Below, one piece after another: positions 53,038 through 61,762 of a stretch of 64,000 bases of DNA (positions are counted from its first letter, which is position 1; every line of letters starts with the position of its first letter). Location: positions 1 through 64,000 of the forward strand of contig CAJFNC010000005.1 in NCBI GenBank assembly GCA_904393835.1, read 5' to 3'. Source of the stretch: an uncultured Ruminococcus sp. Its GTDB lineage: Bacteria; Bacillota; Clostridia; Oscillospirales; Acutalibacteraceae. A program made the translations under genes and the position numbers. A model generated the notes under the pieces. It searched no databases. It saw nothing but the letters and a program-made list of their open reading frames with translations, and was not told the DNA's origin.

Positions 53038-54755
53038 ATTTCTTCCTCCTTGTGCATAATCTTGAGCACATTTTCATAACACTCGTTAAACAGAGCGCTC
53101 GCGTCGCTTCCGCTTATTTTTACACTTTCTCCGCTCCTGTTTTCGTAATCATAAACGTCTTTTGCAAAATCAATGACGGCGCTGTACATTTCTTGCAAAA
53201 TTGTCGTACTGAGCTTTTTAGAGTAAACCCAACTCAGTTTATCCTTTTGAATTTGAGCAAGATATGGGTCGTTGCCTTTTATAATTTCCGCAAGCAGCTT
53301 TAATCTGTCGTTGCTGCAATTGAGATAGTTTGATATATTATAAGACGTGTAAGACGCGTTTTTATTGACTGAGTTGATAATTTGGCAAAACTCAAAAGCC
53401 GCATATTTTCCCGGAATAGGGGAGACAACCGTTATGTTATCAGCGCCTTGGCAAAGTCTGAGCACTACTTCGTTTGTGTAATCACTTGACTTGTCTTTCC
53501 ACGCCGTAGCCATTACACGCGCAAGCATCTGTGTACTCTTTTTTGTATCGGCAATCGGGTAGCGCATACAGCTGTCGAAAATTCCCGAATAAGCGTAGTC
53601 AAAAACCGGAGTTTCTTTTATAATTTCCACCCAAGTATCAATCGGTTTGTATTTGCTTGACGCAAGAGCCGACCACGGAAAATAGACGATGTTGTCAGAT
53701 TTGCAAAATATTTTAAAAACTCTGACGAAAACTGAATTTTCCTCACACAAGCAAATCATTTTTTCATTGTTTTTTATGTGTTCTGCGACTTTTTTTGCAA
53801 AGCCGATAACAGCGGGAGCAACGCAAAGATAAGCCAGTTCATAGCAAAAGCTTCTGCGTTTGATTCCGTCAAACAGTCTTATTCCGCTCAGACCGTCATA
53901 AATATCACAAAAGTTTTTGTCAAGTTTTGGGTGGCGGACTTTTTGCATAAGCGTTTTGGGGTTGCGGTAATAAAAAGGCTTGCAGCCGAGTTTTAAAAAT
54001 CTTTTTATAAAGCCGTTGTAATCACTGCTCAAAATTGCTGTCGCTTGAGGCGATTCTGATTTTGTATGACTCAATTCATCCGGGTTGCCCGAAAGAAAAA
54101 TAAGCCTGTCGGCATAAATTGAAAACCTGTCCATTATTTGTTCCGTGAAATTCCTTGGATAAGGGCTGTTGTCAACAGCTGTGATTTTCATATCGTTGTA
54201 CTTCGCAATATCAATCAGCCTGATTATGTAGTTGTTCCTGAACAAGTGCTTTTCCATAAGTCTGAGTTCAAATTTTTCGTCAATTTCCGTCAGAAAATGC
54301 TTGCTCAGTTGCTTGTAAATAACGTCAAGGGTCAATCCTTTGTTCTCAAGCGACATCCTTTTTTCCGCAAATCCGTATATGCCGATTGTTTTCTCTATCA
54401 TTTTAAAGATTTCATATTTATCCCTTACTGTCGTAAAACAGCAGCCGTACAAGTCAAAAATCAGTTCGTTATTATCAAGGATTCCCGAGGCGATTTCCGT
54501 AATGGTAGGCCGCACAAATAATCCGGATAAAAAATCTTTGCCGATTTCTTTTGAAAAAAGTCTGTTTTTTGCAAACGGCAAACGGCAAACAATGTTTATT
54601 TTTATAAGATTTAAAGCAAATTTAATCGGACTGTTTGTGGCGGCCTCACGGTTGCGGTTCTGAACACACATACAGTAAAAATTAACATCATCATTGCCGT
54701 TTGTTAAGAAGTTATAAATTTTTCGCACAAAATCCATTGGCAAAAGTTCAACCAT
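53034..54755 (-). CDS. Degenerate HAD-like paralogue, first gene of the glycan cassette
   Basis: A 573-residue protein that aligns by pattern with the HAD protein at 47177-49258. IFDLYGCCFTTVRD (residues 99-112) stands where SFDIFDTLILRPFDD is found there, keeping the first Asp (101) but replacing the second with Gly104. AVDNSPYP near 193 replaces AVSDMYLP. No motif IV of the HIGDN type is seen. The C-terminal half resembles the second region of the larger protein only in outline. It is probably catalytically dead as a phosphatase. GGAG is ten bases before the ATG. Confidence 0.5.
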   Translation of the reverse strand: MVELLPMDFVRKIYNFLTNGNDDVNFYCMCVQNRNREAATNSPIKFALNLIKINIVCRLPFAKNRLFSKEIGKDFLSGLFVRPTITEIASGILDNNELIFDLYGCCFTTVRDKYEIFKMIEKTIGIYGFAEKRMSLENKGLTLDVIYKQLSKHFLTEIDEKFELRLMEKHLFRNNYIIRLIDIAKYNDMKITAVDNSPYPRNFTEQIMDRFSIYADRLIFLSGNPDELSHTKSESPQATAILSSDYNGFIKRFLKLGCKPFYYRNPKTLMQKVRHPKLDKNFCDIYDGLSGIRLFDGIKRRSFCYELAYLCVAPAVIGFAKKVAEHIKNNEKMICLCEENSVFVRVFKIFCKSDNIVYFPWSALASSKYKPIDTWVEIIKETPVFDYAYSGIFDSCMRYPIADTKKSTQMLARVMATAWKDKSSDYTNEVVLRLCQGADNITVVSPIPGKYAAFEFCQIINSVNKNASYTSYNISNYLNCSNDRLKLLAEIIKGNDPYLAQIQKDKLSWVYSKKLSTTILQEMYSAVIDFAKDVYDYENRSGESVKISGSDASALFNECYENVLKIMHKEEEI

Positions 54756-54790
54756 ACTTACGTATCTCCTATAAACCTCAATTCTACAAA

Positions 54791-54819
54791 ATTATAGGCT
54801 TGTAAAAACTGACGGTCAA
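54791..54819 (-). promoter_or_regulatory. Sigma-A-type promoter of the glycan cassette
   Basis: On the minus strand TTGACC (54814-54819) and a perfect TATAAT (54791-54796) are 17 bases apart, about 35 bases before the first gene of the operon. Confidence 0.8.
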
Positions 54820-55237
54820 TAAGAATAACTAACAATTTACCTAAAATATACCGCTCCTTTACACACATAAAAGTTTCATAATATGCTTTTACTTTTCTTT
54901 TACAAAAATAAAACATTCTCGGCACTTTGTTAAATTGAAGTAAAGCAGCAGAAAAAGAATCAAATATGCAGCAGCGGAGTGATATTATCGTTATATTTTG
55001 CTGATTTAGAATAATAAATGCCTTGATTGAAAAGCGAATAGCGTATTACAATACAATTAATAAAACAAGCCAAATAAAGAACGTTCCAAAATCAAAATAG
55101 AAATACGCTGGGCAATACTAATAAATTATTATATGGAAAACATTGTAAATTTAACAAAAATTACATAATGTGAAAAATGCACGCAAGATTTTGTGTAAAA
55201 TGACAATTAATAATTCGACTATTTTGAGCTTAAATAC
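54820..55237. other. AT-rich intergenic region without a supported gene
   Basis: This stretch between the divergent glycan operon and the secreted-protein gene is very AT-rich. I see no open frame, RNA gene or long repeat in it. Confidence 0.4.
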
Positions 55238-55266
55238 TTGATTTTTGTACTAAATTATACTATAAT
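55238..55266 (+). promoter_or_regulatory. Sigma-A-type promoter of the secreted cohesin-like protein gene
   Basis: TTGATT (55238-55243) and a perfect TATAAT (55261-55266) are 17 bases apart, 45 bases before the start codon. Confidence 0.75.
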
Positions 55267-55311
55267 AATTACACCGATAAGTTCGGAAAATTTAATAGGA
55301 GGAAAACAAAA

Positions 55312-56973
55312 ATGTCTAAAAAAGTCATTAGTCTTTTATTGGCGTTTATGCTTATGGTTTCAATGGTAGCAGTTGCAGCCGTAAGTGTGTCGGCAGAGAC
55401 AGATGAACAGGGTAGATATACTCCTTCCGAAGGTACAGAGACAAACAGATATTATTTCTATATGCCTTCCGATTGGTATACAGACGGTACTGCTACCGGC
55501 GGCATCTACTGGTGGGAAGGTACTGACCCTGCCGATCCGTGGCCGGGTTACAAAGCTCAGCCGGCAGATGTGGCTAACATCTACTACTGTGATGTTCCTA
55601 CAAATGTAACAACAATCATCTGGAACAATGCTGTGGATGGAGGCGAGGATCCAACAGCTCCCATCTATGCAAGAGCTTTACAGACAATTAACATCGGTTG
55701 CGAGTACTATGATGCTGGTGAAAGCGATGCTTATCCCGACGGTGTAGAGTCATTTAATAATATGATTTATGTACTCAATCCCGAAATGACCAGTGTTGCC
55801 GAAAGCGGCAAGGCTACATGCGGCGGTGAATGGTATTATTATTACGGTAACGGTGAGTACGGCTTGAAGCCTACGAAGGATGAGGCTGCTGAAGCCGGTT
55901 GCCTGTTCAGCACAGAGTATCAGCCGCCTAAGTCAGCGGAGGAATCAACGGCTCCGAGTGAAGAGCAGACAACTGCACCGACAGAAGCAACTTTGGATAC
56001 AGGAGCAACCGAAACTACCGCACCGACAGAATTTACCGAATCTACAATAGCAACCGGCGGTACGGATTCACCGGCTCTTGATGTTGCGAATCTTACAGTA
56101 AATGCTACATCTAACTTCTTCCCCGAAGCTTCGGCAATGTATGATGCTTCAACTAAAGAAGTAACGGTTAATTATAAGCTCAAGTCATCAAAAGACGTAC
56201 TTAACGCTCAGTGGACATTGACGTATGATTCCGATGTTTTGACTTTGTGTGATAAAAACACCGACGAATCAATCGTACCTAATTTTATCGGCGGCGTAAA
56301 CATCAATACCGGTCTTAAGAATCGCATTAAATTTAATGCGTCAAACCTCAAGCTGTATAATTTCTCAGATGATGATTCTGTATTTGCAACGGTAGTATTT
56401 GACCTTAAAGATACAGCAAAAACACCTGCTACAACAACAGTTGATCTTACGGTTGAGGCTCTTACAGTTTCAGAGCTTAATCCTGAAACAGGTATGACCG
56501 ATGTTTCTAAGGAGATCGTTCTTTGCAACAACAGCATTGTTAATGACGACGATAAAACTGCAACAGTCGGTATCTCTAAATCGACAGAGCTCACACCTGC
56601 AACGTTCGTTCCTGATACAACAGTTACAGAACCGACTGCTACTCAGGACACAACTTCTGCAACAGAACCGACAGATTCAACACAGGGCACAACCGCGTCA
56701 CAGGAGGATACAACTGCAGCTACCGACGCAACAACTACAACTCAGGGTACAACAGTTGCTGACACTACTATCTCAACAAGCTCAACTGACGCCACTTCAT
56801 CATTCGGCGGAAGCAGCACGGCAGACACAAGTACTGCTGATGTAGTAACAGGCGGCAACGGCGCAGGCGGTACAGTGCAGACAGGTGATTCTTCACTTTC
56901 TTTGATTATACTTACACTTCTCTGCGGAGCTACATGCGTAATGTTTGTACTTCGTAAAAGAGAAATGCTCTAA
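55312..56973 (+). CDS. Secreted, surface-anchored protein with carbohydrate-binding-like and cohesin-like domains
   Basis: A 553-residue protein. Residues 1-28 are a signal peptide (basic KK, hydrophobic core, cut after VSA). Residues 37-200 are rich in Trp/Tyr (RYYFYMPSDWYTD, IYWWEGTDPADPWPGY) as in starch-binding modules. A Thr/Ser/Glu linker follows, then a cohesin-like beta domain (about 260-410; VTVNYKLKSSKDVLNAQWTLTYDSDVL), a second Thr/Ser linker, and a C-terminal QTGDSS motif, membrane helix and RKRE tail like a sortase signal. It may anchor or scaffold glycan-degrading proteins. TAGGAGG gives a strong ribosome site. Domain names are by eye. Confidence 0.75.
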   Translation: MSKKVISLLLAFMLMVSMVAVAAVSVSAETDEQGRYTPSEGTETNRYYFYMPSDWYTDGTATGGIYWWEGTDPADPWPGYKAQPADVANIYYCDVPTNVTTIIWNNAVDGGEDPTAPIYARALQTINIGCEYYDAGESDAYPDGVESFNNMIYVLNPEMTSVAESGKATCGGEWYYYYGNGEYGLKPTKDEAAEAGCLFSTEYQPPKSAEESTAPSEEQTTAPTEATLDTGATETTAPTEFTESTIATGGTDSPALDVANLTVNATSNFFPEASAMYDASTKEVTVNYKLKSSKDVLNAQWTLTYDSDVLTLCDKNTDESIVPNFIGGVNINTGLKNRIKFNASNLKLYNFSDDDSVFATVVFDLKDTAKTPATTTVDLTVEALTVSELNPETGMTDVSKEIVLCNNSIVNDDDKTATVGISKSTELTPATFVPDTTVTEPTATQDTTSATEPTDSTQGTTASQEDTTAATDATTTTQGTTVADTTISTSSTDATSSFGGSSTADTSTADVVTGGNGAGGTVQTGDSSLSLIILTLLCGATCVMFVLRKREML

Positions 56974-56994
56974 TTAATACTTATAACTGCGATT

Positions 56995-57025
56995 AAGGGA
57001 CTGACGCTGGTCAGTCCCTTTTTTA
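56995..57025 (+). terminator. Terminator of the secreted-protein gene
   Basis: AAGGGACTGAC (56995-57005) pairs perfectly with GTCAGTCCCTT (57010-57020), loop GCTG, followed by TTTTT. Confidence 0.88.
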
Positions 57026-57084
57026 CAAAGGTTCTATGTCAATAGTTGGGGTAACCCATAAGATGAATAGAATGGAGACTGTAT

Positions 57085-57270
57085 ATGGATTGGTTGCTAC
57101 TTATATTATTAATAATTGTTGCAATATTAGGCGTTGCATTTTTCAGAAGCTGCAATCAGGATTACAGAAATAGGCTCAGGTATTTTTAAAAGCAGTGAAT
57201 ATAATTTAGACGATAAGGACGAATTGTCTGACAAGGATTATTATAAAGAAGACGGTATGTTGGACTGATT
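57085..57270 (+). pseudogene. Small membrane-protein ORF, possibly frameshifted
   Basis: An ATG at 57085 opens a 34-codon frame (to 57189) encoding MDWLLLILLIIVAILGVAFF, a clear membrane helix, then a basic tail. A neighbouring frame runs open to a TGA at about 57268 and reads as acidic, coding-like sequence (GSGIFKSSEYNLDDKDELS). The two together would make one small single-pass protein if a single base were removed. Either a genuine 34-residue peptide, a decayed gene or a sequence error. TGGAG precedes the ATG. Confidence 0.35.
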
Positions 57271-57297
57271 ACTCTGACATAACGAACGGCAGATAAA

Positions 57298-57329
57298 AAG
57301 AAGGGAGCGGCAAATTCCGTTCCCTTCTT
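57298..57329 (-). terminator. Terminator of rnhA-iscS-iscU
   Basis: AAGAAGGGAGCGG (57298-57310) pairs with CCGTTCCCTTCTT (57317-57329, one G-T pair) and is followed on the minus strand by TTTTTATC. Confidence 0.8.
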
Positions 57330-57352
57330 AGCATATATAATATATAATTAAT

Positions 57353-57781
57353 TCAGTGACAGGCGCAATCATCACATTCCGGAATACAACCAACGATTGG
57401 CTCGGGGTCAATTCCTTTCCTTTTGTAATAATCTGACACCGCTGCTTTAATAGCCTGCTCTGCAAGTACAGAGCAATGTACCTTTACCGGCGGAAGCCCG
57501 TCCAAAGCCTCCATAACAGCCTTGTTGGTGAGCTTTAGGGCTTCGCTTATTGACTTGCCCTTTATCATCTCGGTAGCCATACTGCTCGTTGCAATAGCGG
57601 CACCGCAACCAAAGGTTTTAAACTTAACATCGCTGATTATGTCATTATCAACCTTAATATATATTTTCATAATATCTCCGCACTTGGAGTTTCCAACCTC
57701 GCCGATGCCATCGGCGTTTTCAATTTCACCAACGTTTCTCGGATTAGCAAAATGATCCATAACTTTTTCTGAATATACCAT
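57353..57781 (-). CDS. iscU: Iron-sulfur cluster scaffold protein IscU/NifU-like
   Basis: A 142-residue scaffold on which Fe-S clusters are built from sulfur delivered by the cysteine desulfurase. The three ligand Cys are in VGNSKCGD, KTFGCGAAIA and KVHCSVLAE. The C-terminus carries an extra Cys-rich end (CIPECDDCACH), which is common in clostridial NifU-like proteins. AGGGAG precedes the ATG at 57781; the longer open frame is unsupported. It lies 17 bases after iscS. Confidence 0.92.
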   Translation of the reverse strand: MVYSEKVMDHFANPRNVGEIENADGIGEVGNSKCGDIMKIYIKVDNDIISDVKFKTFGCGAAIATSSMATEMIKGKSISEALKLTNKAVMEALDGLPPVKVHCSVLAEQAIKAAVSDYYKRKGIDPEPIVGCIPECDDCACH

Positions 57782-57798
57782 ATGTAAAATCTCCCTTA

Positions 57799-58989
57799 TC
57801 AGCTCTGCTGAGCCTCTTTTTTCTTTATTTCTTCCCAAAGCGGTGACATTGCTCGCAAATAAGTGACAATTTCGGGTACTTTTTCGAGAATATAGTCAAT
57901 GTCATCTTCGGTGTTTTCGTCAGAGAAAGTGAGTCTTAAACTGCCGTGAGCAATTTCGTGGGGAAGACCTATTGCCAGCAATACGTGGCTTGGGTCAAGA
58001 CTGCCGGAAGTGCACGCAGAGCCTGATGAAGCGGCAATTCCGCACATATCTAATTTTAACAAAAGACTTTCGCCTTCAATTCCCTCAAAGCACATATTTA
58101 CATTTCCGGGAAGCCTTTTTTCTCGGTTACCGTTAAGCCTTGAACGCTCGATTTTTAAAAGACCGTCAATAAGGCGATCTCGCATTTTGGTAAGTTTTGT
58201 GTTTCTTTCTTTCATGTTGTCTATTGCAAGCTGTAAAGCCGCATCAAACCCAACAATACCCGCAACATTTTCGGTGCCGGCACGCTTGCCTTTTTCCTGA
58301 GCGCCGCCGTAAATCAGATTGTCAATCTTAACGCCGCGTCGAACATACAAAAGTCCGCAGCCTTTCGGACCGTGAATTTTATGTGCAGTCATTGACAGCA
58401 AATCAATGTTGTCATCTACTACGTTGATTTTGATGTAACCTGCCGCCTGGACTGCATCGGTATGGAAAAGCACGTTGTGCTTTTTGCAGATAGCGCCGAT
58501 TTCCTTTATCGGCTGAATTGTTCCGATCTCATTGTTTGCATACATAACAGAAACGATTGCAGTATCTTTTCTGATTGCATTTTCAACGTCTTCGGGTTTT
58601 ACAATGCCGTTTTCGTAAACATCAAGATAGGTAACCTCAAAACCATCTTTTTCAAGGGCTTCACAGGTGTGTAAAACAGCGTGATGTTCAAATTTTGCAG
58701 TAATAATATGCTTTTTTCCTTGGGATTTAAGTGCATGACAAACACCTTTTAAAGCCCAGTTATCAGACTCGCTTCCGCCTGATGTGAAGTAGATTTCATT
58801 GGCGTACTTAGCCCCCAGATTTTTGGCAATGTTGGCACGTGCGTTTTCAACAGCCTCCTTTGCCAAACCGCCTGTTCTGTAAAGGCTCGACGGATTTCCG
58901 TAAACCTTTGTCAGATACGGCATCATTTTATCCAAAACAGCAGGGGCAATAGCAGTGGTAGCCGCATTGTCGGCATAGATATTTCTCAT
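57799..58989 (-). CDS. iscS: Cysteine desulfurase (NifS/IscS family)
   Basis: A 396-residue PLP enzyme that takes sulfur from cysteine. The MRNIYADNAATT start, the PLP-binding Lys in MTAHKIHGPKGCG near residue 200 and the mobile active-site Cys in SSGSACTSGSLDPSH near 322 are present. GAGGG lies before the ATG at 58989. It pairs with iscU directly downstream. Confidence 0.95.
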   Translation of the reverse strand: MRNIYADNAATTAIAPAVLDKMMPYLTKVYGNPSSLYRTGGLAKEAVENARANIAKNLGAKYANEIYFTSGGSESDNWALKGVCHALKSQGKKHIITAKFEHHAVLHTCEALEKDGFEVTYLDVYENGIVKPEDVENAIRKDTAIVSVMYANNEIGTIQPIKEIGAICKKHNVLFHTDAVQAAGYIKINVVDDNIDLLSMTAHKIHGPKGCGLLYVRRGVKIDNLIYGGAQEKGKRAGTENVAGIVGFDAALQLAIDNMKERNTKLTKMRDRLIDGLLKIERSRLNGNREKRLPGNVNMCFEGIEGESLLLKLDMCGIAASSGSACTSGSLDPSHVLLAIGLPHEIAHGSLRLTFSDENTEDDIDYILEKVPEIVTYLRAMSPLWEEIKKKEAQQS

Positions 58990-59016
58990 ATATATCACCC
59001 TCGTTATATTTATAGA

Positions 59017-59454
59017 TTATGCGTACTGCTGAGCAGCCGCTACGGCAAGCCTGTCACACCTTTCATTTTCGGGATGACCTGCATGTCCTTTAACCCACAC
59101 AATTTCGACCTCGTGCTTGTGGTACAATGTAAGCAGCTTGTCCCACAGTTCGGGATTCAAAGCAGGCTCTTTTTTATTTCTCATCCAGTTGTTGGCTTTC
59201 CACTTTTCAGCCCAACCGAGCTTGAGCGCATTGCATACATATTGTGAGTCGCTGTACAAGGTTACACTGCACGGCTCTTTAAGAGCAGCCAATGCATTTA
59301 TAACTGCCGAAAGCTCCATTCGGTTGTTGGTGGTATTTGCTTCACCGCCTGAAAGCTCCTTTTCGTGACCGTTATATCTTAAAATAGCGCCCCAACCGCC
59401 GGGACCGGGATTGCCGCTGCAAGCGCCGTCAGTGAATATTTCAACATGTTTCAA
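59017..59454 (-). CDS. rnhA: Ribonuclease HI
   Basis: A 145-residue enzyme that cuts RNA in RNA-DNA hybrids. The metal-binding acidic residues are in [33 protein letters not shown] and [12 protein letters not shown]. The start is TTG at 59454 behind AAGGAGC eight bases upstream; the frame is open further but includes the promoter. It is the first gene of a run with iscS and iscU. Confidence 0.94.
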   Translation of the reverse strand: MKHVEIFTDGACSGNPGPGGWGAILRYNGHEKELSGGEANTTNNRMELSAVINALAALKEPCSVTLYSDSQYVCNALKLGWAEKWKANNWMRNKKEPALNPELWDKLLTLYHKHEVEIVWVKGHAGHPENERCDRLAVAAAQQYA

Positions 59455-59485
59455 AATAAAAAGCTCCTTATGTGTGTTTTGTAAT

Positions 59486-59514
59486 ATTATAATACGCAAG
59501 GCGCATAATTGCAA
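59486..59514 (-). promoter_or_regulatory. Sigma-A-type promoter of rnhA-iscS-iscU
   Basis: On the minus strand TTGCAA (59509-59514) and a perfect TATAAT (59486-59491) are 17 bases apart. Confidence 0.75.
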
Positions 59515-59635
59515 CCGTTATTTAAGTAATATTCTGCCACAAAATGCAAATAATATAAAAACACAGTAAAATGCTATGAATTACCTATAATTTTGTAAAA
59601 AATATAGAAATCTTTTTTATTATTCTTTTATTGCC

Positions 59636-59665
59636 TTGACATTAAACTAAAGTTTGAGTTAAAAT
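59636..59665 (+). promoter_or_regulatory. Sigma-A-type promoter of rnj
   Basis: TTGACA (59636-59641) and TAAAAT (59660-59665) are 18 bases apart, leaving a leader of about 210 bases before the RNase J start. Confidence 0.7.
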
Positions 59666-59670
59666 AAAAT

Positions 59671-59880
59671 GAATATATATACTGGCACAAGTATGTGCTT
59701 TTATAATATCGGAAATAAATCCGTAGGATGCTTGCGGATTGTTATATAAAACGAAGTTTTTGCTTTGAATATGGACGCTAAATATTCAGATCGTACAGGC
59801 AAACACGAAATTCAGCTTCGTTTATTATTTATTTCATATTAATTCACGAGTGTGAAAATTTTAGAATTACGGAGGTAAAT
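59671..59880 (+). promoter_or_regulatory. Long structured leader of the RNase J gene
   Basis: The leader has a small hairpin ATCCG...CGGAT (59719-59740) and a longer stem in which AAACGAAG near 59748 pairs with CTTCGTTT near 59816, with an inner GAAT/ATTC pairing. No run of T follows as in a simple terminator. RNase J genes could be autoregulated through such a structure; this is inference. Confidence 0.35.
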
Positions 59881-59882
59881 TT

Positions 59883-61736
59883 GTGAGTGCACAAAATAAG
59901 AACGATAATTATCAATTAAGACAGAGTAAGTACTCAAAAAGTAAAAAAAATTCACCAAAAATGATACCGAACAGTGCGGCGCCGTCATACGGCGGACAAA
60001 AATCACGCAATTCACAGGGCAACAGAAAAGTGATGAAAAAAAGGTATAATTATAAAAATTATAAGCCCCGTGTTCAAAAGCCGTCCGTCAAGATTGCTTT
60101 TCTCGGCGGACTAAATGAAATCGGTAAAAATATTACGCTTATCGAGTGTGAAAACGATATTGTAATTATAGATTGCGGTATGGCGTTTCCCGACGGGGAT
60201 ATGCTCGGTGTAGATTTGGTAATCCCGGATTTTACTTATATTGAGCAAAACTACGAAAAGGTAAGAGGAATAATTTTAACACACGGTCATGAGGACCACA
60301 TCGGCGGTTTGCCGTTTCTTCTTTCAAAAGTCAATGTTCCCATCTACGGAACACCTCTTACGTTAGGTCTTGTCGGCAACAAACTCAGAGAGCACAGCCT
60401 ATTTAACAAAACAAAGATGAATACTGTTAACGCAGGCGATACAATCAGCCTCGGCTGTATGAAAATCAAGTTTATTCATGTCAACCATTCAATTCCCGAC
60501 GCAGTTGCGTTTGCGATTGAAACGCCGGCGGGAACCATTGTCCATACCGGCGACTTTAAAATTGACTGCACGCCGATTACAGGCGATATGATAGATTTGT
60601 CAAGTTTTGCTCAGGTGGGCGACAAAGGCGTTCTTGCCCTGCTTGCAGAGAGCACAAACGCCGAGCGTCCCGGATACACTCCTACGGAACGTCTTGTTTC
60701 CGACAGTTTTGACAATTTGTTCAAAAGTGCGGAAAATTACAGAATTATCATAGCAACCTTTGCATCAAACGTAAACCGTGTGCAGCAGATTATTAATTGC
60801 GCAGAAAAATACGGCAGAAAGATTGCTTTTTCCGGCAGAAGTATGGTCAACTATATGGATGTAGCACAAAAGCTCGGCTATCTTCATGTTCCCGATAATA
60901 TTCTGATAGATATTGATATGCTCGATAAATATATGCCGCAGCAGGTGGTTTTGGTAACAACGGGCAGTCAGGGAGAGCCGATGAGCGCCCTTTCAAGAAT
61001 GGCATATTCCGACCACCGCAAGGTTATGGTGGGTGAGGGTGACTTCATTATCATTTCGGCTAATCCGATTCCCGGCAACGAAAAAACAGTGGGAAACGTT
61101 GTTGATGAGCTTCTTAAAAAGGGCTGTAAGGTTATTTATGAATCAATGTATGAGGTTCATGTTTCGGGTCATGCCTGTCAGGAGGAGCTCAAAATTATGC
61201 AGCGGCTTGTAAAGCCAAAATATTTTATACCCGTACACGGAGAGCAAAAGCATCTCAGAAAGCACGCTGAACTTGCGGAGTTTCTCGGTATGGAACGCAA
61301 AAACATATTTATCGGCGATATCGGCAGCGTAATTGAATTAAATGAAAATTATATGAAAGAGCTTGCGCCCGTACCTGCGGGAAAGGTATTTGTTGACGGT
61401 CTCGGCGTCGGTGACGTCGGCAGTATTGTGCTGCGTGACAGAAAGCATCTCGGTCAAGACGGACTCATCATCATTGTTGCGTCTCTTGACGTTTACGACG
61501 GTCATGTTATCAGCGGTCCGGATATAGTATCAAGAGGATTTGTTTATGTCAGAGAGAGCGAGGGACTCCTCGACAGCGTTAAAAAGCTTTCACTCGATAT
61601 TCTTGAAGATTGTGCCAAAAACAACATTCACGAGTGGGGTATTATTAAGAATATGATAAAAGATGAAGTGTCAAAGCTTATTTCTCAGCGTACACGCCGT
61701 ACTCCAATGATTCTTCCTATTTTGCAGGAGGTATAA
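59883..61736 (+). CDS. rnj: Ribonuclease J
   Basis: A 617-residue metallo-beta-lactamase/beta-CASP nuclease with 5' exonuclease and endonuclease activity in RNA decay. The MBL motif THGHEDHIGG lies near residue 138, HTGDFKID near 220 and the beta-CASP motifs follow, with the C-terminal IVSRGFVYVRE. The first 66 residues are a basic, Lys/Asn/Ser-rich extension not seen in Bacillus RNase J1; it starts at GTG behind GGAGG. The tail may bind RNA or tether partners. Confidence 0.94.
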   Translation: MSAQNKNDNYQLRQSKYSKSKKNSPKMIPNSAAPSYGGQKSRNSQGNRKVMKKRYNYKNYKPRVQKPSVKIAFLGGLNEIGKNITLIECENDIVIIDCGMAFPDGDMLGVDLVIPDFTYIEQNYEKVRGIILTHGHEDHIGGLPFLLSKVNVPIYGTPLTLGLVGNKLREHSLFNKTKMNTVNAGDTISLGCMKIKFIHVNHSIPDAVAFAIETPAGTIVHTGDFKIDCTPITGDMIDLSSFAQVGDKGVLALLAESTNAERPGYTPTERLVSDSFDNLFKSAENYRIIIATFASNVNRVQQIINCAEKYGRKIAFSGRSMVNYMDVAQKLGYLHVPDNILIDIDMLDKYMPQQVVLVTTGSQGEPMSALSRMAYSDHRKVMVGEGDFIIISANPIPGNEKTVGNVVDELLKKGCKVIYESMYEVHVSGHACQEELKIMQRLVKPKYFIPVHGEQKHLRKHAELAEFLGMERKNIFIGDIGSVIELNENYMKELAPVPAGKVFVDGLGVGDVGSIVLRDRKHLGQDGLIIIVASLDVYDGHVISGPDIVSRGFVYVRESEGLLDSVKKLSLDILEDCAKNNIHEWGIIKNMIKDEVSKLISQRTRRTPMILPILQEV

Positions 61737-61762
61737 CGGCAGCTGTTTTTCAGAGGTAAATT

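Noticed and set aside
59740..59830. A fourth copy of the dispersed repeat in the RNase J leader
   Set aside because: Only short words such as TTTGCTTTGA are shared; there is no extended alignment with copies A-C.
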